From Bilabrum cf. latius (Eukaryota; Bigyra: Bicosoecida; Bigyra; Bicosoecida), in the NCBI GenBank assembly GCA_965178125.1, contig OZ237742.1:1054001-1118000 (forward strand): a stretch of 64,000 bases of DNA, written 5' to 3'. The notes under the pieces were generated by a model. The model ran no database searches. It saw nothing but the letters and a program-made list of their open reading frames with translations, and was not told the DNA's origin. The position numbers and the translations under genes were made by a program. How positions within the stretch are numbered: the first letter of the stretch is position 1; every line of letters begins with the position of its first letter. Shown piece after piece: positions 1 through 10,087 of the stretch.

Positions 1-1176
1 CGGCTGCGTAAGAAACTCGAAGAGCCCATGGCCGTGGAGGTGCGCGGGGACACTCTACAGTCCATCGGGGAGGTGCTGAAAGACGTCAGGGGGCTCGCCG
101 AGATCGAGGCCAGGCGATTCGCCTCCAAGCATGGTCTCCCTGCTGTGGCGGCTGCCAAGCCATACGAAGTGGGGCCCGCGAGCCAGTGCGCTGCGGGGCT
201 GATGCGGGCCGCGGAGTGCAACCTGAGGCGGCTGGTGGCCTCGAGGATCGACCCGCGGGCCGTGGGGATCCTGCTGCCGGGCGACAAGGGCGCGCCGGCG
301 CGAGGCACGCTGGGCGGGCTGCACGCGGCCCTGGATTCGTATGTGAAGAACGAGTCTGGGGAGCCGGCGGACGTCTTGCCGGAGCTTAGGTACGCCGCCG
401 CGAATGCCGTAGACGCTGGTCTGGAGGTGCTGTACCCCACCCCCGCGGAGCGTCGCAAGCTGGTGGCCGGTGTGCTGGGTGATGGCGCGACTCTGGAGCT
501 CCAGTTCGCCTTCCCCACCGTGAAGAAACCTCCCATGGCCCTGCCCGGGATGGAGGGACTGGCGGGGGAGGACGAGGACGAGGATGAGGACGACCTGGAT
601 GGAATCGCTTCCGCCGAGGCAGGCGAGCTGGAGGGCTGCCCCAAGAGCCGCATCCGGGCCATCCGTGACATTTCCAAGCGGGACGTGCGGTTCGACCGTG
701 CCATGATGCTGGCGCAGCTGGCAGCCGAGCAGAGGGGCTTCCGCACAGAGCTGGTGGGCAAGTGGGGCCAGTACCTGCACCTGCTGGTGGAGCTGCCCGC
801 GCCCAAGGACGGTACCGCAGCTGCGGCCGCCGGTGCCTCCGAAAGCAAGGAGCCTGCCGGTACCGGTAGCGACGCCGTGCAGTTCGTTTCGGAGGAGCTG
901 GGCGTGGTGTTCGAGAGGGCGGGCATGGGCGCGTGGCAGATCCCCAAGGGGTGCACCGAGCCGCGCATCCCCATGGAGATCAAGCGGTTCGCCGTGTTTG
1001 ACGGGGCCGACCGGAACTTTGAGCAGGCGGGACTGGGCTTCGTTAGGCTGTTCCCGGCGAGCGCTTGCTCCTTTGACAGGGCGCTGGCCGGCGTCTCAAG
1101 GTTTGTGGGAGGGGACGGCTCGGATCAGGCCGATGCTGGGGCGGGGTCGGGACCCGCATCGGGAGCCGGGGTGTGA
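1..1176 (+). CDS. 3' part of an unrecognised protein gene
   Basis: The frame is open from the first base, so the true start lies left of the window; the first in-frame ATG is at 28, but the codons before it also read as protein. About 391 residues are visible, ending at a TGA (1174-1176). I recognise no family. The product has a mainly helical, Ala/Leu/Arg-rich first half, an acidic Asp/Glu run at 571-597, a mixed alpha/beta-looking segment (650-1090) and a Gly/Ala/Ser-rich tail. No membrane segment or signal peptide is visible. It contains no TAG codon, so it does not bear on the genetic code. It converges on the ankyrin/U-box gene with about 200 bp between the two stops. Coding status is supported by length, base composition and the clean stop; the function is unknown. 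Confidence 0.7.
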   Translation, partial: RLRKKLEEPMAVEVRGDTLQSIGEVLKDVRGLAEIEARRFASKHGLPAVAAAKPYEVGPASQCAAGLMRAAECNLRRLVASRIDPRAVGILLPGDKGAPARGTLGGLHAALDSYVKNESGEPADVLPELRYAAANAVDAGLEVLYPTPAERRKLVAGVLGDGATLELQFAFPTVKKPPMALPGMEGLAGEDEDEDEDDLDGIASAEAGELEGCPKSRIRAIRDISKRDVRFDRAMMLAQLAAEQRGFRTELVGKWGQYLHLLVELPAPKDGTAAAAAGASESKEPAGTGSDAVQFVSEELGVVFERAGMGAWQIPKGCTEPRIPMEIKRFAVFDGADRNFEQAGLGFVRLFPASACSFDRALAGVSRFVGGDGSDQADAGAGSGPASGAGV

Positions 1177-1381
1177 GCGTGTCTTGCTGCCTGTTGATTG
1201 GTCAAGAAAATCGCTGAAGAGAATCGCTGCTGGTTGCGCCGGTGCATGGTCATTCCCAAACTGGTGGGAAAGGAAATAAGATAGTACAGCGCCAGACAAT
1301 ACCTCCCGTACGAAGCCACGAGCTCATTTCATTACAGATTCAAATTCCAGCTTGTTGTCGGCCAGATTGTTAAACCCTCCC

Positions 1382-3535
1382 TCACGAATAGGGCGGGGGG
1401 GCCACCGCGCCAGGTGCCCCCCCAGGCGAACCCCCTCCATAGTACGGCGGCGGCGCGTTGCTGGCATATGGGTTCTGCGCCGACGGGGGCGGGCCGGCCC
1501 CGAACAAGGCCCCTCCAGGGGAACTTCCTCCCGCCGGGGGCGCCGTGGCACCGATCCCGCCATCCTCCCCAGCACCAGCACCCTCACCGGCCGCTGGAGT
1601 ACCAGCGCCGCCTGCCCCCGAGCTCGGTCCCTCCCGTGCCTGTGCCTTGGACGCTGCCCCGATCTTCTCCTCTCTCCACTCGATGATCCTCGACCGCAGC
1701 CCGTGGTTGGGAAACACGGTGTTGGTGGTCATGTCGGCGCCCGTCTTGGGGCTCCTCATGTTTCCCTTGGCAAACCACGAGAGCACGCTCGCGCGCTCGT
1801 ACGTGTGCCCGTCCGACGCAATGACGGGGTCGTTCATGACCTCGTACGTGATGGGGCACATGAACTCCTCGGGGGCGTCGTCATCGTCTAGCCCGAGTTC
1901 ATCGAACCGAGCCGCAAGCTTCTCGCCGACCTCCTGCTCGTGGGTCTTGGCGGGGGCCGCGGGGGTTGCCCCGCCCGCAACCCCGCCCCCCGCGGCACCC
2001 AGGCCGGGATCAGTGCCCCCGCCGCCGGGGAACTGCCCCACGAAACCGCCCCCTGTCCCCGACCCCGTCGCTGCCCCTGCCCCTGCCCCTGCCCCTGCTC
2101 CAGCCACTGCACCCCCCGCCGAGGGGGCCGAGGGCGCCGGTCGGACGGCCGGGCTGCCGCTGCCAAACGAAGGATACCCGCTCGCCCCGCCAGTGGCCGC
2201 TGCTGCGGGTGCGGGTGCGGGTGCAGCCGCGGGTGCAGGCGCAGGTGCGCTACCCCTGGGTGCCTCCCTCGGCATGTAGAGGTTCTGGGCCACCTGCCAG
2301 GCTGGCTCAAGCACAAGTCCAGAGGATGCGTCCACTGCTGGGGTGGACCCCGCGCCAAACGTGGGGTGTAGCACCATGTGCAGCCAGTTGTAGACGGGTC
2401 GCGCACACCTGCAACGCACTGCGGTACCTCGGGGGGGCGTCAGCGTGAAGGAGACAACTTCGCCGGTGCTCGTTCGCTGCACCTCGGTGGGGTCCGAGAT
2501 GCGGGGATTCCTGAGCTCTGCCTCGGGGACTGGGCTCTCCCTGGAGTTGAACAAATTAACAAGGAATGCATTGCGGTCCACTGCAGGGTTGTCGAACCGC
2601 CTGGCGCGGTGCACGACGGCCCATCGGCGCTGCATCGAAGCCATCATTCCGAAGAGCTGGCTGCGGTGCACCTCAATTTGCGCGCGGAATGGGCAACACA
2701 TCTCTTCGAATAGTCGTACAGTTGCTGTCTGCGTTGTGTAGAAAGCGGGGTAGGATGCACATCGTGAGTGTGCTGCAGAAACGTGGTGGTCGCATCATTT
2801 CGCGAACGATTTCGTTGTCTAGTGACCTGCCTCTAGGCTTCAACGGACTCACTTTGCGAGTTGCATATGCCAAGTGTACGGGGCGCTACATCTTGACGTT
2901 GAGAGCCCATACGTCTGCGCACGAGGAAATATGCATGGAGTGTGCTGGAAACCATGTTGACGGCTCGTTCAAGCTTAGTAAAGGCTATCAATCGTCCACG
3001 AGGGAAGTAAAATGGGTCAAATACACTCACCAGAGCCGTGCATGATCTGCGGTTCTCGAGTAGGACATGTGCAAGAGCAATGCGGGTATGAAAGGTGCGA
3101 CAGCAAATGAAGGCACTGGGAACCACAGATAGCTTCCTTCAAATCATGTAGCGCGCTATCAACTTACCAAAGCCTTCAATACTTCATTATGCCCCTACTC
3201 GCAGGCATAGTGCATCGCAGTGCAGCCGGTGGCGTCTCGAAGATCCTAAGCCCGCAGACGAAGCAGCTTCTGCAGTGCCGCTAGCCGGCCGTACTTGGCC
3301 GCTGCATGCAGCGGGGTGCGACGCAACTGCGATACATAATGGTTTAGCGTTGCAGTATCCTGTAGCGTGTCGCGCAAAATATGTGCAGAGAGCTACCACA
3401 GCGCGGACACCTCAATGCTTGTCTTACCTCGTCCTGGCAGTTTACCGACGCTCCTTTGCGCAGAGCGGCATCGATTGCAGCTTCATCTCCAGCTGATGCT
3501 GCCGCTAGAAGCTATTTGGAGGGTGTGGATCCCAT
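1382..3535 (-). CDS. Ankyrin-repeat / U-box protein, probable E3 ubiquitin ligase (5 exons)
   Basis: Model: complement(join(1382..2728,2853..2914,3031..3046,3168..3326,3428..3535)), 563 residues, TGA stop. The N-terminus MGSTPSK fits an N-myristoylation signal. Residues 8 to about 130 form ankyrin repeats that read through only when spliced: exon 2 gives RRTPLHAAAKYGRLAAL and TGCTAMHYACEQGHNEV, exons 3-4 join as IMHGSDVWALNVKMQRPVHL, and exon 5 continues with TATVRLFEEM. TAG codons supply Q in several repeats. Residues about 402-470 are a canonical U-box (MCPITYEVMNDPVIASDGHT, then SWF and SP). Between them is an Ala/Pro/Gly low-complexity linker, and the tail is Pro/Gly/Tyr-rich. U-boxes bind E2 enzymes and ankyrin repeats usually select the substrate; myristoylation would place the ligase at a membrane. 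The gene starts divergently from the SCP2 gene, 216 bp away. A start at the ATG at 2701 would miss the ankyrin part. Exon junctions are inferred from splice signals, phase and repeat continuity. Confidence 0.85.
2729..2852 (-). other. Intron 4 of the ankyrin/U-box gene
   Basis: 124 nt. The donor is AAA|GTGAGT at 2852 and the acceptor is AACGCAG ending at 2729, phase 0. Removing it joins HLAYATRK to TATVRLFEEM, which is the second helix of an ankyrin repeat. An alternative acceptor 46 nt upstream is possible but breaks the repeat. Confidence 0.75.
2915..3030 (-). other. Intron 3 of the ankyrin/U-box gene
   Basis: 116 nt, donor G|GTGAGT, acceptor GTGCGCAG, phase 1. The split codon becomes GAC and rebuilds the ankyrin turn HGSDVWALN. 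Confidence 0.75.
3031..3046 (-). other. 16-nt microexon of the ankyrin/U-box gene
   Basis: Encodes IMHGS plus the first base of an Asp codon. Skipping it would shift the frame and destroy the repeat, and reading on past its donor meets a TGA within four codons. Confidence 0.75.
3047..3167 (-). other. Intron 2 of the ankyrin/U-box gene
   Basis: 121 nt, donor TTG|GTAAGT, acceptor ACCGCAG, phase 0. It joins NEVLKAL to IMHGS within one ankyrin repeat. Confidence 0.8.
3327..3427 (-). other. Intron 1 of the ankyrin/U-box gene
   Basis: 101 nt, donor GAG|GTAAGA, acceptor TATCGCAG, phase 0. It joins GASVNCQDE to LRRTPLHAAA, an uninterrupted ankyrin consensus. Confidence 0.85.
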
Positions 3536-3751
3536 GTTGTGTGCCTTGCAGTGATCGAGTTGCAGGAAGCTTTCCGCGAAATGGGCGGGTAGCTCCGATC
3601 GTTTTACGATGCCTCAAACATGGCATGCGTGCGAACCGGCCTATTAATAGACCGAACAGGCCTGTAAGAGCGCAATAGGCACGCGTTGGCGTCGCAACAA
3701 GGTGTTAATTATCGTTTCTTTCGCTCCTGTCAGTCCAATCATACCGCAGCA
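3536..3751. promoter_or_regulatory. Divergent promoter region, ankyrin/U-box and SCP2 genes
   Basis: These 216 bp separate two head-to-head start codons and must carry both promoters. The side next to the SCP2 gene is pyrimidine-rich (3716-3730). I see no convincing TATA box or named operator. Confidence 0.4.
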
Positions 3752-4546
3752 ATGGCTCAGTTTTCTTCAGCCGATGCCGTGTTCGCGGCAATGACAGCTG
3801 GACTTGCTGCCGATCCCTCCATCAAGAAAAAGATCAAGGCAACCATATAGTATGTTGTTGATGGAAAGAAATGGTTTTTCTCGACGAAGCAGACTCCAGC
3901 CACCGGGTTTGGGTCTCCGTCGGGAAGAACTGATCTTACTGTTGAGATGTCTGGTGCAACCCTGCTGACTTTGGCAAATGGGAAGCAGAATCCGCAGCAG
4001 GCATTCATGAAGGGGAAAATCAAGCTCCGTGGCAACATGGGGATTGCAATGAAGCTTCAGACTGTGATCTCTGCAGCTCGCAAGTAGCTGGAGAGTGGCA
4101 ACGTGCCGACAACCGGAGCTGCTGCGGGGGGTGCTGCTAGCGGCGGCGCAGCATCTGGCGGCAGCGGTGGTGGCTTGTCCCTGCCGTCTGGGCTCCAGAG
4201 CAAGCCGTTCTTGCTCCAGATGGAGGAGGCTATCCGTAGCAAGGGCCCTGAGCTGCAGCGCAAGCTCAAGGGGGTGATCGTGTTCGAGCTCAAGAGCCCC
4301 GACGCGACCATGACCCTGGACCTCAAGTCGAGTTCTCCCTCTTTGTCCTCTGGTGCCCCCGCCGCGGGCACCAAGCGAGATCTCACGCTCACCCTCAAGG
4401 ACGCCGATTTCTGCGCCATGGGCAAGGGCACGCTCAACCCGCAGCAGGCCTTCATGAAGGGCCGCCTGAAGCTCAAGGGCAACATGGGCATGGCCATGAA
4501 GCTTGGGACCGTCATCAAGGCCGCGCAGTCCTCTGCAAAGCTGTGA
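3752..4546 (+). CDS. Tandem two-domain SCP2 sterol-carrier protein, peroxisomal
   Basis: 264 residues, TGA stop. Two SCP2 domains (about 5-112 and 146-264) are joined by a Gly/Ala/Ser linker. Both keep the family core: NPQQAFMKGKIKLRGNMGIA in the first, NPQQAFMKGRLKLKGNMGMA in the second, like the ending of human SCP2. SCP2 domains bind sterols, fatty acids and acyl-CoAs in a hydrophobic tunnel. The protein ends in AKL, a PTS1 peroxisomal targeting tripeptide also used by human SCP2. Two in-frame TAG codons occur, at 3848-3850 (residue 33, inside domain 1) and 4085-4087 (residue 112, at the domain end). Under the standard code the first domain would be lost although its sequence is intact, so the gene is good evidence for TAG as sense. 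The first domain has a lower GC content than the second, so the tandem copy is not recent. Confidence 0.93.
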
Positions 4547-4927
4547 GTGGGTGGGTACCGGCAGGCGCTGCGTACCGTGTTGAAATGGAACTGCCAGTGG
4601 CATGGCAGGGGGATAGCTGTTGGTAGTTGGCTGGGGCTGTTGGCTGTTGGCTGGGTAGGTCAATGTTATTCGTAGAATGCGTTGCTTTGCGCACGCGGAG
4701 GCAATGCCACAGTGGTGTCGCCAAGCAGTGCGCAGCAGAAATCCGCATCCTATAGCGCAGCTTTCATGTGGATCAGATCCGATCCAATCCGAACACCCGT
4801 CCTCCCGCCGGCTCTTTGTCCTCTGAGGCTCCCACCGGCTCTCTTTCAAATAGGCCCATGGGATCGGATCAGCCCAGAACTACCAGAGTAAATCAGCTCG
4901 GAACATTCCGTCGCGAAAGCGTGGTCC
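4547..4927. other. Convergent intergenic region
   Basis: 381 bp between two stop codons. It holds a short run of GTTGGCT-like words near 4617-4652 and AT-richer sequence. I see no gene or RNA in it. Confidence 0.5.
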
Positions 4928-6916
4928 TCACCCAACTCGCGCCTTTTTGGCGGCCGGGCCCTGCAAGTCTCCCTCACCCACCTGTCCTGTTTCTGATCCC
5001 ATGGCTCTCCCGCCGTCCGCTGCCAGCTCACTTTTCGCTCCTGCCTCCCCCCCGGTTCCCCTTTGGCCCCCTCGCTTGATGCCCAGCATCGCCTCGATCA
5101 CGCGAAGGGCGCCTGCCATGCACTCCCCTTCAGGTGACAGGGGGGGGGCTACCAGCCCTTCAGCGGGATGCGATGAAGTCGACGCAGTCCGCTCGCCTGA
5201 AATAGCTGGACCCGAGTCAGACACTGCACTGGACCCGCCCCCGCTGCTACCCTCGCCCCCGTCTGCAGCTCCCTGACTACCCTCGCCCCCTTCTGCAGCT
5301 CCCTGACTACCCTCGCCCCCTTCTGCAGCTCCCTGACTACCCTCGCCCCCGTCTGCAGCTCCCTGACTATCCTCGCCTCCAACTGGATCGCCCTCCTCTA
5401 TTGGAATCGCAGCGCCCACTCGCTCGACCGGCCCCGCCAGAGACTCCATCGACCTGATAGCTCGCGCCCACGACACACCCGCCTCCCGTAGAGCCGCGAG
5501 TCCCCGCCTCGTCCAAGGGCCCCTCTCTACCCCCCGGGTAGTAGGACCCGGTGCGGTGCATTGCACCCACGCAACCGCTGCGTCGGCGATTTTCAGCCAT
5601 AGCACGGCCACCCGTGCGGCCGCGGCAATTGGCACGGGCACGGGCACGACAGCGCCAGTGCCAGCGCCAAGCATTTTCGAAGCCTCCGCAGCCTCCCATG
5701 CCGCGTCTCCTGCCAGCTTCAGCAGGTTGCAACCGCTCCACAGCGCCACGGCAATTTCTTCCACGGCATCCGCGTCCCCTTTTCTGTCCTGCGCCTGCCT
5801 CGCCGTCCAGCAGACCGAGAGAGCGGCTGCCTCGGCAGGGCACAACGGGACAGGCCCACCGAGGCGGAGGCGGCACCGGCGCGCCGCCCCCTGCGCCCTC
5901 ATGTCGCGGTCCAGCTCAGTGGCAGCGCGAGATATGGAGGCGTCGTTCCAGGGGCCCGCTGTTCCCTGGGAGTCCACGGGGCACAGGGCGGACTGGCTCG
6001 TCATGGCCGTGGCATCGTCGCGGGACAGCCCCGTGTCTGCCGCGGATACTGCTCCTGCCAGTGTAGATGCGGACTTTGGCCCGCCTGTAGCTTTGGCAAG
6101 AGCCTGCGACAGGCTCGCGGCGCGACCAGCCGCCGTCATCTGCAGCCTGGAAAGCTCGGCCGCGAACCAAGGCCCGGCCAGGCGAGAGCAGGCCAGCAGC
6201 ACGCCGAGAAGTCGTGGAGGCGCTTCCTTGATCAAATTTTCGTCAGGCGCCGCTGGGTCACTGCCTGGAGTGCTGCCGTCAAACGCCACCGTGATTCCAC
6301 TGCTAGATTCCAGCAGGATGCCTCTTCGCAATACTCGACAGGAGCTGCGCGCAGCTGCAACCAGCTGTGAACCACGGGTGCGGCTTAGCGCGCTGACCAA
6401 CGCAACCGGGCCGTCATCCAACAAGATTTCGCAGCAGTCAAGGAGCCCTCTCAGGAACTGGTCTTGGCTGCCTTCGTTCAGGCCTTTCCCTCGAATGAGG
6501 TGTCGCTAGGTCGCGACTGCCAAGGCCACGGCGGTTGCCTCGGCCCCTATGAAGCTTTTGCCCTCTGTTGCAGGGCAAAGAAGCGCGACGATACCATTTG
6601 AATCACCTTGGCTTGATGCTACCAGACACCTGCTGATCAAGTTGGCAGCTGCTGCAGCGACTGCTGCAGACTTTGTGCAAGTAAGCACAAAAAGTGCTGG
6701 CTGGTACAGGCTGACGATGCTCTTGATACCACATAAATGTAAATCGGCTCGATTTGCTACGACAAGAGCCTTGAATACGGTTTCAACCGATGAGCTTGAC
6801 AGAGACTAGGTACAGTCCGCTACCAACTGCTCCAGATTCGCGCTCGACATGTTTGCGCCGTCCACATCACTTGCGAGGGCGTTGACTCTAACTTCTGCCG
6901 ATGCTGAGCTCTACAT
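4928..6916 (-). CDS. ARM/HEAT-like helical protein with acidic repeat-bearing tail
   Basis: 662 residues from the ATG at 6916 to a TGA at 4928; the ATG at 6850 is an alternative start. The frame stays open upstream to about 7114, so a small 5' exon is possible. The first 400 residues read as paired helices typical of ARM/HEAT solenoids (for example NLEQLVADCTQS, SVETVFKALVVANRADLHL, FLRGLLDCCEILLDDG), suggesting a protein-binding scaffold, but I cannot assign a family. In-frame TAG codons at 6911-6913, 6806-6808 and 6506-6508 lie inside this solenoid, and sequence on both sides continues the helices. A four-copy 10-residue repeat (GGEGSQGAAE type) precedes a Ser-rich region, and the basic C-terminus ends AAKKARVG, which could be a nuclear signal. 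The gene is divergent from the GxGYxYP gene. Confidence 0.75.
5251..5370 (+). repeat. 30-bp tandem repeat, 4 copies
   Basis: Four consecutive 30-bp units start at 5251, 5281, 5311 and 5341 and differ at one or two bases. The period is a multiple of three, so the repeat keeps the frame of the overlapping minus-strand gene and adds 10 residues per unit. It is probably length-polymorphic. Confidence 0.92.
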
Positions 6917-7164
6917 TATGCTCCTCGCAAATGCTCTGCGTGGCTCATTGCGTTCTGTGAAAGCTCTAGTTGCTGCATGCAAAGGTGATGAAGATCGATC
7001 GAGCACCTGCAGCCTACCGTGCGGGTGACACAGACTCTGGACTGTATCAGCACTAACAAACAGATTAACCTTGCGTTTTGTCGGCTCTGGTTGACTTGGC
7101 TATCAGCTTAGAATCGCTGAAAGGGTGTTCAACAGCTCGGATCTTTCAATTGCTTGTCACCAGT
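6917..7164. promoter_or_regulatory. Divergent region between ARM/HEAT and GxGYxYP genes
   Basis: About 250 bp between head-to-head genes. The part next to the minus-strand gene stays open in its frame and may be coding or a 5' exon. A possible acceptor on the minus strand is at about 7008. No clear promoter motif is visible. Confidence 0.3.
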
Positions 7165-9963
7165 ATGGTTTACTACGCCATGGCTACGGCAGTATCAATC
7201 GCGAGTGCATGTCATGCATCCGTATCATCCATTTCCGCATACAATCTGGCGTATACGCTCGAGATGACGTCCCCCCAAGCGGTGTACGAAGAGCAAGCTG
7301 CTGTTGCAGCCATATCTGGTCTAGCAAACCGTTTTGGTCCGCAGCTGTATACGTTCTACCTCGATGCAGATTCGTTTTGGTTTAATTATATGACGGCACC
7401 CCGGGGTTGGCTACATGGAGCTACGGTGCGCAACATATCGTCGGGGATTGGTGGAGTGGAGCTCCTAACGGAGCACTTGACCCAGCTTGCCGCCCACGGA
7501 TAGGCCAATTTCTCTGGGAGTGTGGCGCTATATGACCCTGCTATTTGGCCCTAGTCGCTCCTAGCAGGAACCGCGGCTGGCGCGGAAAACATGATTCCGA
7601 TTGCGTACCGTCCCGACGACCCGAGCAGCTTGTACAGCCGTCTGGTGGCATCTGCCTCCGGGCCGCAGCTTCCAGTCGGGTTGAATCTCACCGGAGCTTG
7701 TGACGGTAGCATTACTGGGTCAGTCAAGCTGGACTGCTACACGTGGGCGGTAGATCGCTGGCTGGCGCCGAACGCAACGCTGCCCGCGGACGGCCTGGTG
7801 CACGGCTACTTCATCGACTACTACTGGACGACAAAGGCCCACGTGCAGCCGCCGGGCCCGAACAGCGATAACGTCAAGAGTACCGTGACCAACCACGACT
7901 TCGTGGTGTCCCGGGGCGGTTTCTTCTGGGATCTGTCTCCCTGGGACGATGAGACGCCCGTGGATGACCCGAACCAGCCGCTGGGCAGCGACCTCAAGGC
8001 GCTCCGGATGATCCTCGATGCCTCCAACAAGCAGGCTGACGCGAGGAGCTTGCGGGCAGAGCAGGCCGCGGTTTCTTTGGTGCGGGCTAGCTTGGACGCA
8101 GGCGCCTCCAACGCGACTGTCTCGATCGGCAGCGCGCCCGCGGGCGTGAACGCAACGACCGTGCAGCCATTCGTGCACGTGTCTGGCTTTGTGCCATGGT
8201 ACATGAAGTACGTGGCCCCCAATGGCAAGCACCAGGGCGTTGCAACCGAATGGCAGACCATGCTGGTCGCGACGTCCTACAACACGTTCGTGGACGCAGA
8301 CGCGTGCTGCATCGGTGACATGGCCAACGCCGCATTTTTCCAGCACTACCCTGGCCCTGACCCTCGGCACAGGTTCGTGCCTCCGAAAACGCCTCTACCG
8401 CAGGACCTAGTAGATCGTGGGCTCCTCTAGGTGAAGGCGGAGGGTCCTGCCTCTGAGTTGGGCGGTGCTCGCCCCGGCAGTGCTGGGGTTGAAGACCAAC
8501 GGCGAGACGGGTTGCGGCTGCCCGGGTCAGGGTCTAGGCACCCATTGGACGGGGTCGGGGTGGCCCCTGGGAAGCTGTTTTATTTCTTTTACGCAGGAGA
8601 CTTCGACTCGGCTGCTTGGCTCTACTCGCAGCTGTACTCGAGGTGGAACGACCCAGCGAGAGGGTCGGTGCCGATCGCGTGGCCGCTTGACCCCGCCCTG
8701 GCAGTGCGGTTCCCGCCGGCATTCGATCTCGTCTTTTCGGATCTTCAAGGTCCGGTTTCGGACTGTGTGACGGACAGCACGTGCAACGACACCATCATCA
8801 CGGGAGACTCCGGTGCTGGCTACATATCCCCGCCGCAGCTGCAGGCAGACAAGCGCGCCCCATGGTCCGGGTATCCAGACGGTAGAGATCGCTGGGTGGA
8901 CTTTGCCGGCCCTTTGTACCGCCGGAACGGTGCCACGTACACTGGCTTCCTGATATCGGGGTCTGCAGGTGCCATGACCCCGGAGTCCGAGGAGCCCTAC
9001 ACGCGGCTGGCCCCCCACGGAATGGCAGACCAGGGATACCCCTCCATCCACCCTCACCTGGCCGAGGGGAGGTCCCCGGTTGTGCCTCAGTCGGACATCC
9101 ACGGAGACCCAGCCTCTGCGGCAAAGGACGGAGTGCTCCCGTTGCTGCCATCGAAACTCAGCGACCCGTCACAGTTCCACATGTTCCGATCGGTCCTGAC
9201 GAACCCTACATTCCTAAACCAAGTGGCGCGCAATGCGACGGCTCTCTCCCTTGGACTGGCAGAAGTGCTCTCCCCGATCGAGGTGGCCTTCCTGCAGCGA
9301 GTCGCTCTGGGGGCTCCCGAGCAGAATGATAATTTTGCGGCGTACATCAACGACACCCTGCCCTCCAGTGTTTCGGCTGCTGGCTTGAGCTCTTTGCCGG
9401 TGTCAGTAACTGTCAGAAACGACGGCTGGAATACGCTGGTAGCCCCATCCTCGTCGTTCCCAGAGGCTGACAAGCCCGGAGGGAATGGCAGCTGCGGCGG
9501 GCATCAAGCTGAGGGGCTTCAGAACGGATATGCAGTGGAGGTTAATGTGTCCACGGTGGTATCCATGCAGGAGCACCCGCTCCGGCAGGCAGGCTGTCAG
9601 GAAGCTGTGGCGCGAGCTGCCCGGGTGGGAAGAGGAGGAGGTGGCGGAGGTGGCGGCGGTGTGCTGCCCGTGTGCGGAGTGCAGGTGAGCGAGGGGTCTG
9701 TTGCCACGGGCACCATGGCCATGCTGCCGATTTCTCACTCAATTCGGCCCGGCGGCCAGGGAAGTGCGTCTGGCATGGTCCAGCTCCCGACGGGGCTCGC
9801 GCCGATCGCAGCCTCGCTGCAGAAGGCGGGGGGACACGCGTGGGTGCGGGTGTCGTACGGCGTGGTTGCCCTGGGGCAAGACGGGGCGGTGCTGTTGAGG
9901 TTTGCGGACAGGGGTGTGCTGCCATGGGTTCAGGACGTTCTAGTGTTGCCCTCAAAAGCATGA
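7165..9963 (+). CDS. Secreted GxGYxYP-type putative glycoside hydrolase
   Basis: 932 residues, TGA stop. A short hydrophobic leader (MVYYAMATAVSIASACHA) suggests secretion. The body matches, from memory, the GxGYxYP family of putative glycoside hydrolases known mainly from bacteria and some protists: GLANRFGPQLY and RGW near the start, VALYDPAIWP, NHDFVVSRGGFFWDLSPW, the segment around DADACCIGDMANAAFFQHYP, and the diagnostic FYAGDFDSAAWLY and GDSGAGY blocks. Three in-frame TAG codons (7501-7503, 7552-7554, 8428-8430) lie within or between conserved blocks. The second follows DPAIWP directly in mid-domain, so these cannot be real stops. The last 200 residues, including a Gly run and a beta-rich stretch, may be an accessory domain. 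Substrate and activity are unknown for the family. A bacterial origin by transfer is possible, but its GC content and TAG use match the neighbouring genes. Confidence 0.85.
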
Positions 9964-10087
9964 CGACATGGTCTGCCCGTAACCGGAACCCGGGGAGGGT
10001 TCGAGACGTTGATCACAAGAATTGAATTGTTGCTTTCTCGGCTAAATTTTTGATTAATTCTCCTAATTTGGGGTATCCGATATCAGT

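Noticed and set aside
1382-2701. U-box gene starting at the ATG at 2701
   Set aside because: The sequence before this ATG (TATVRLFEE) completes an ankyrin repeat after splicing, so the ATG is internal.
5556-6509. 317-codon plus-strand frame
   Set aside because: Antisense to the ARM/HEAT-like gene; no supporting motif.
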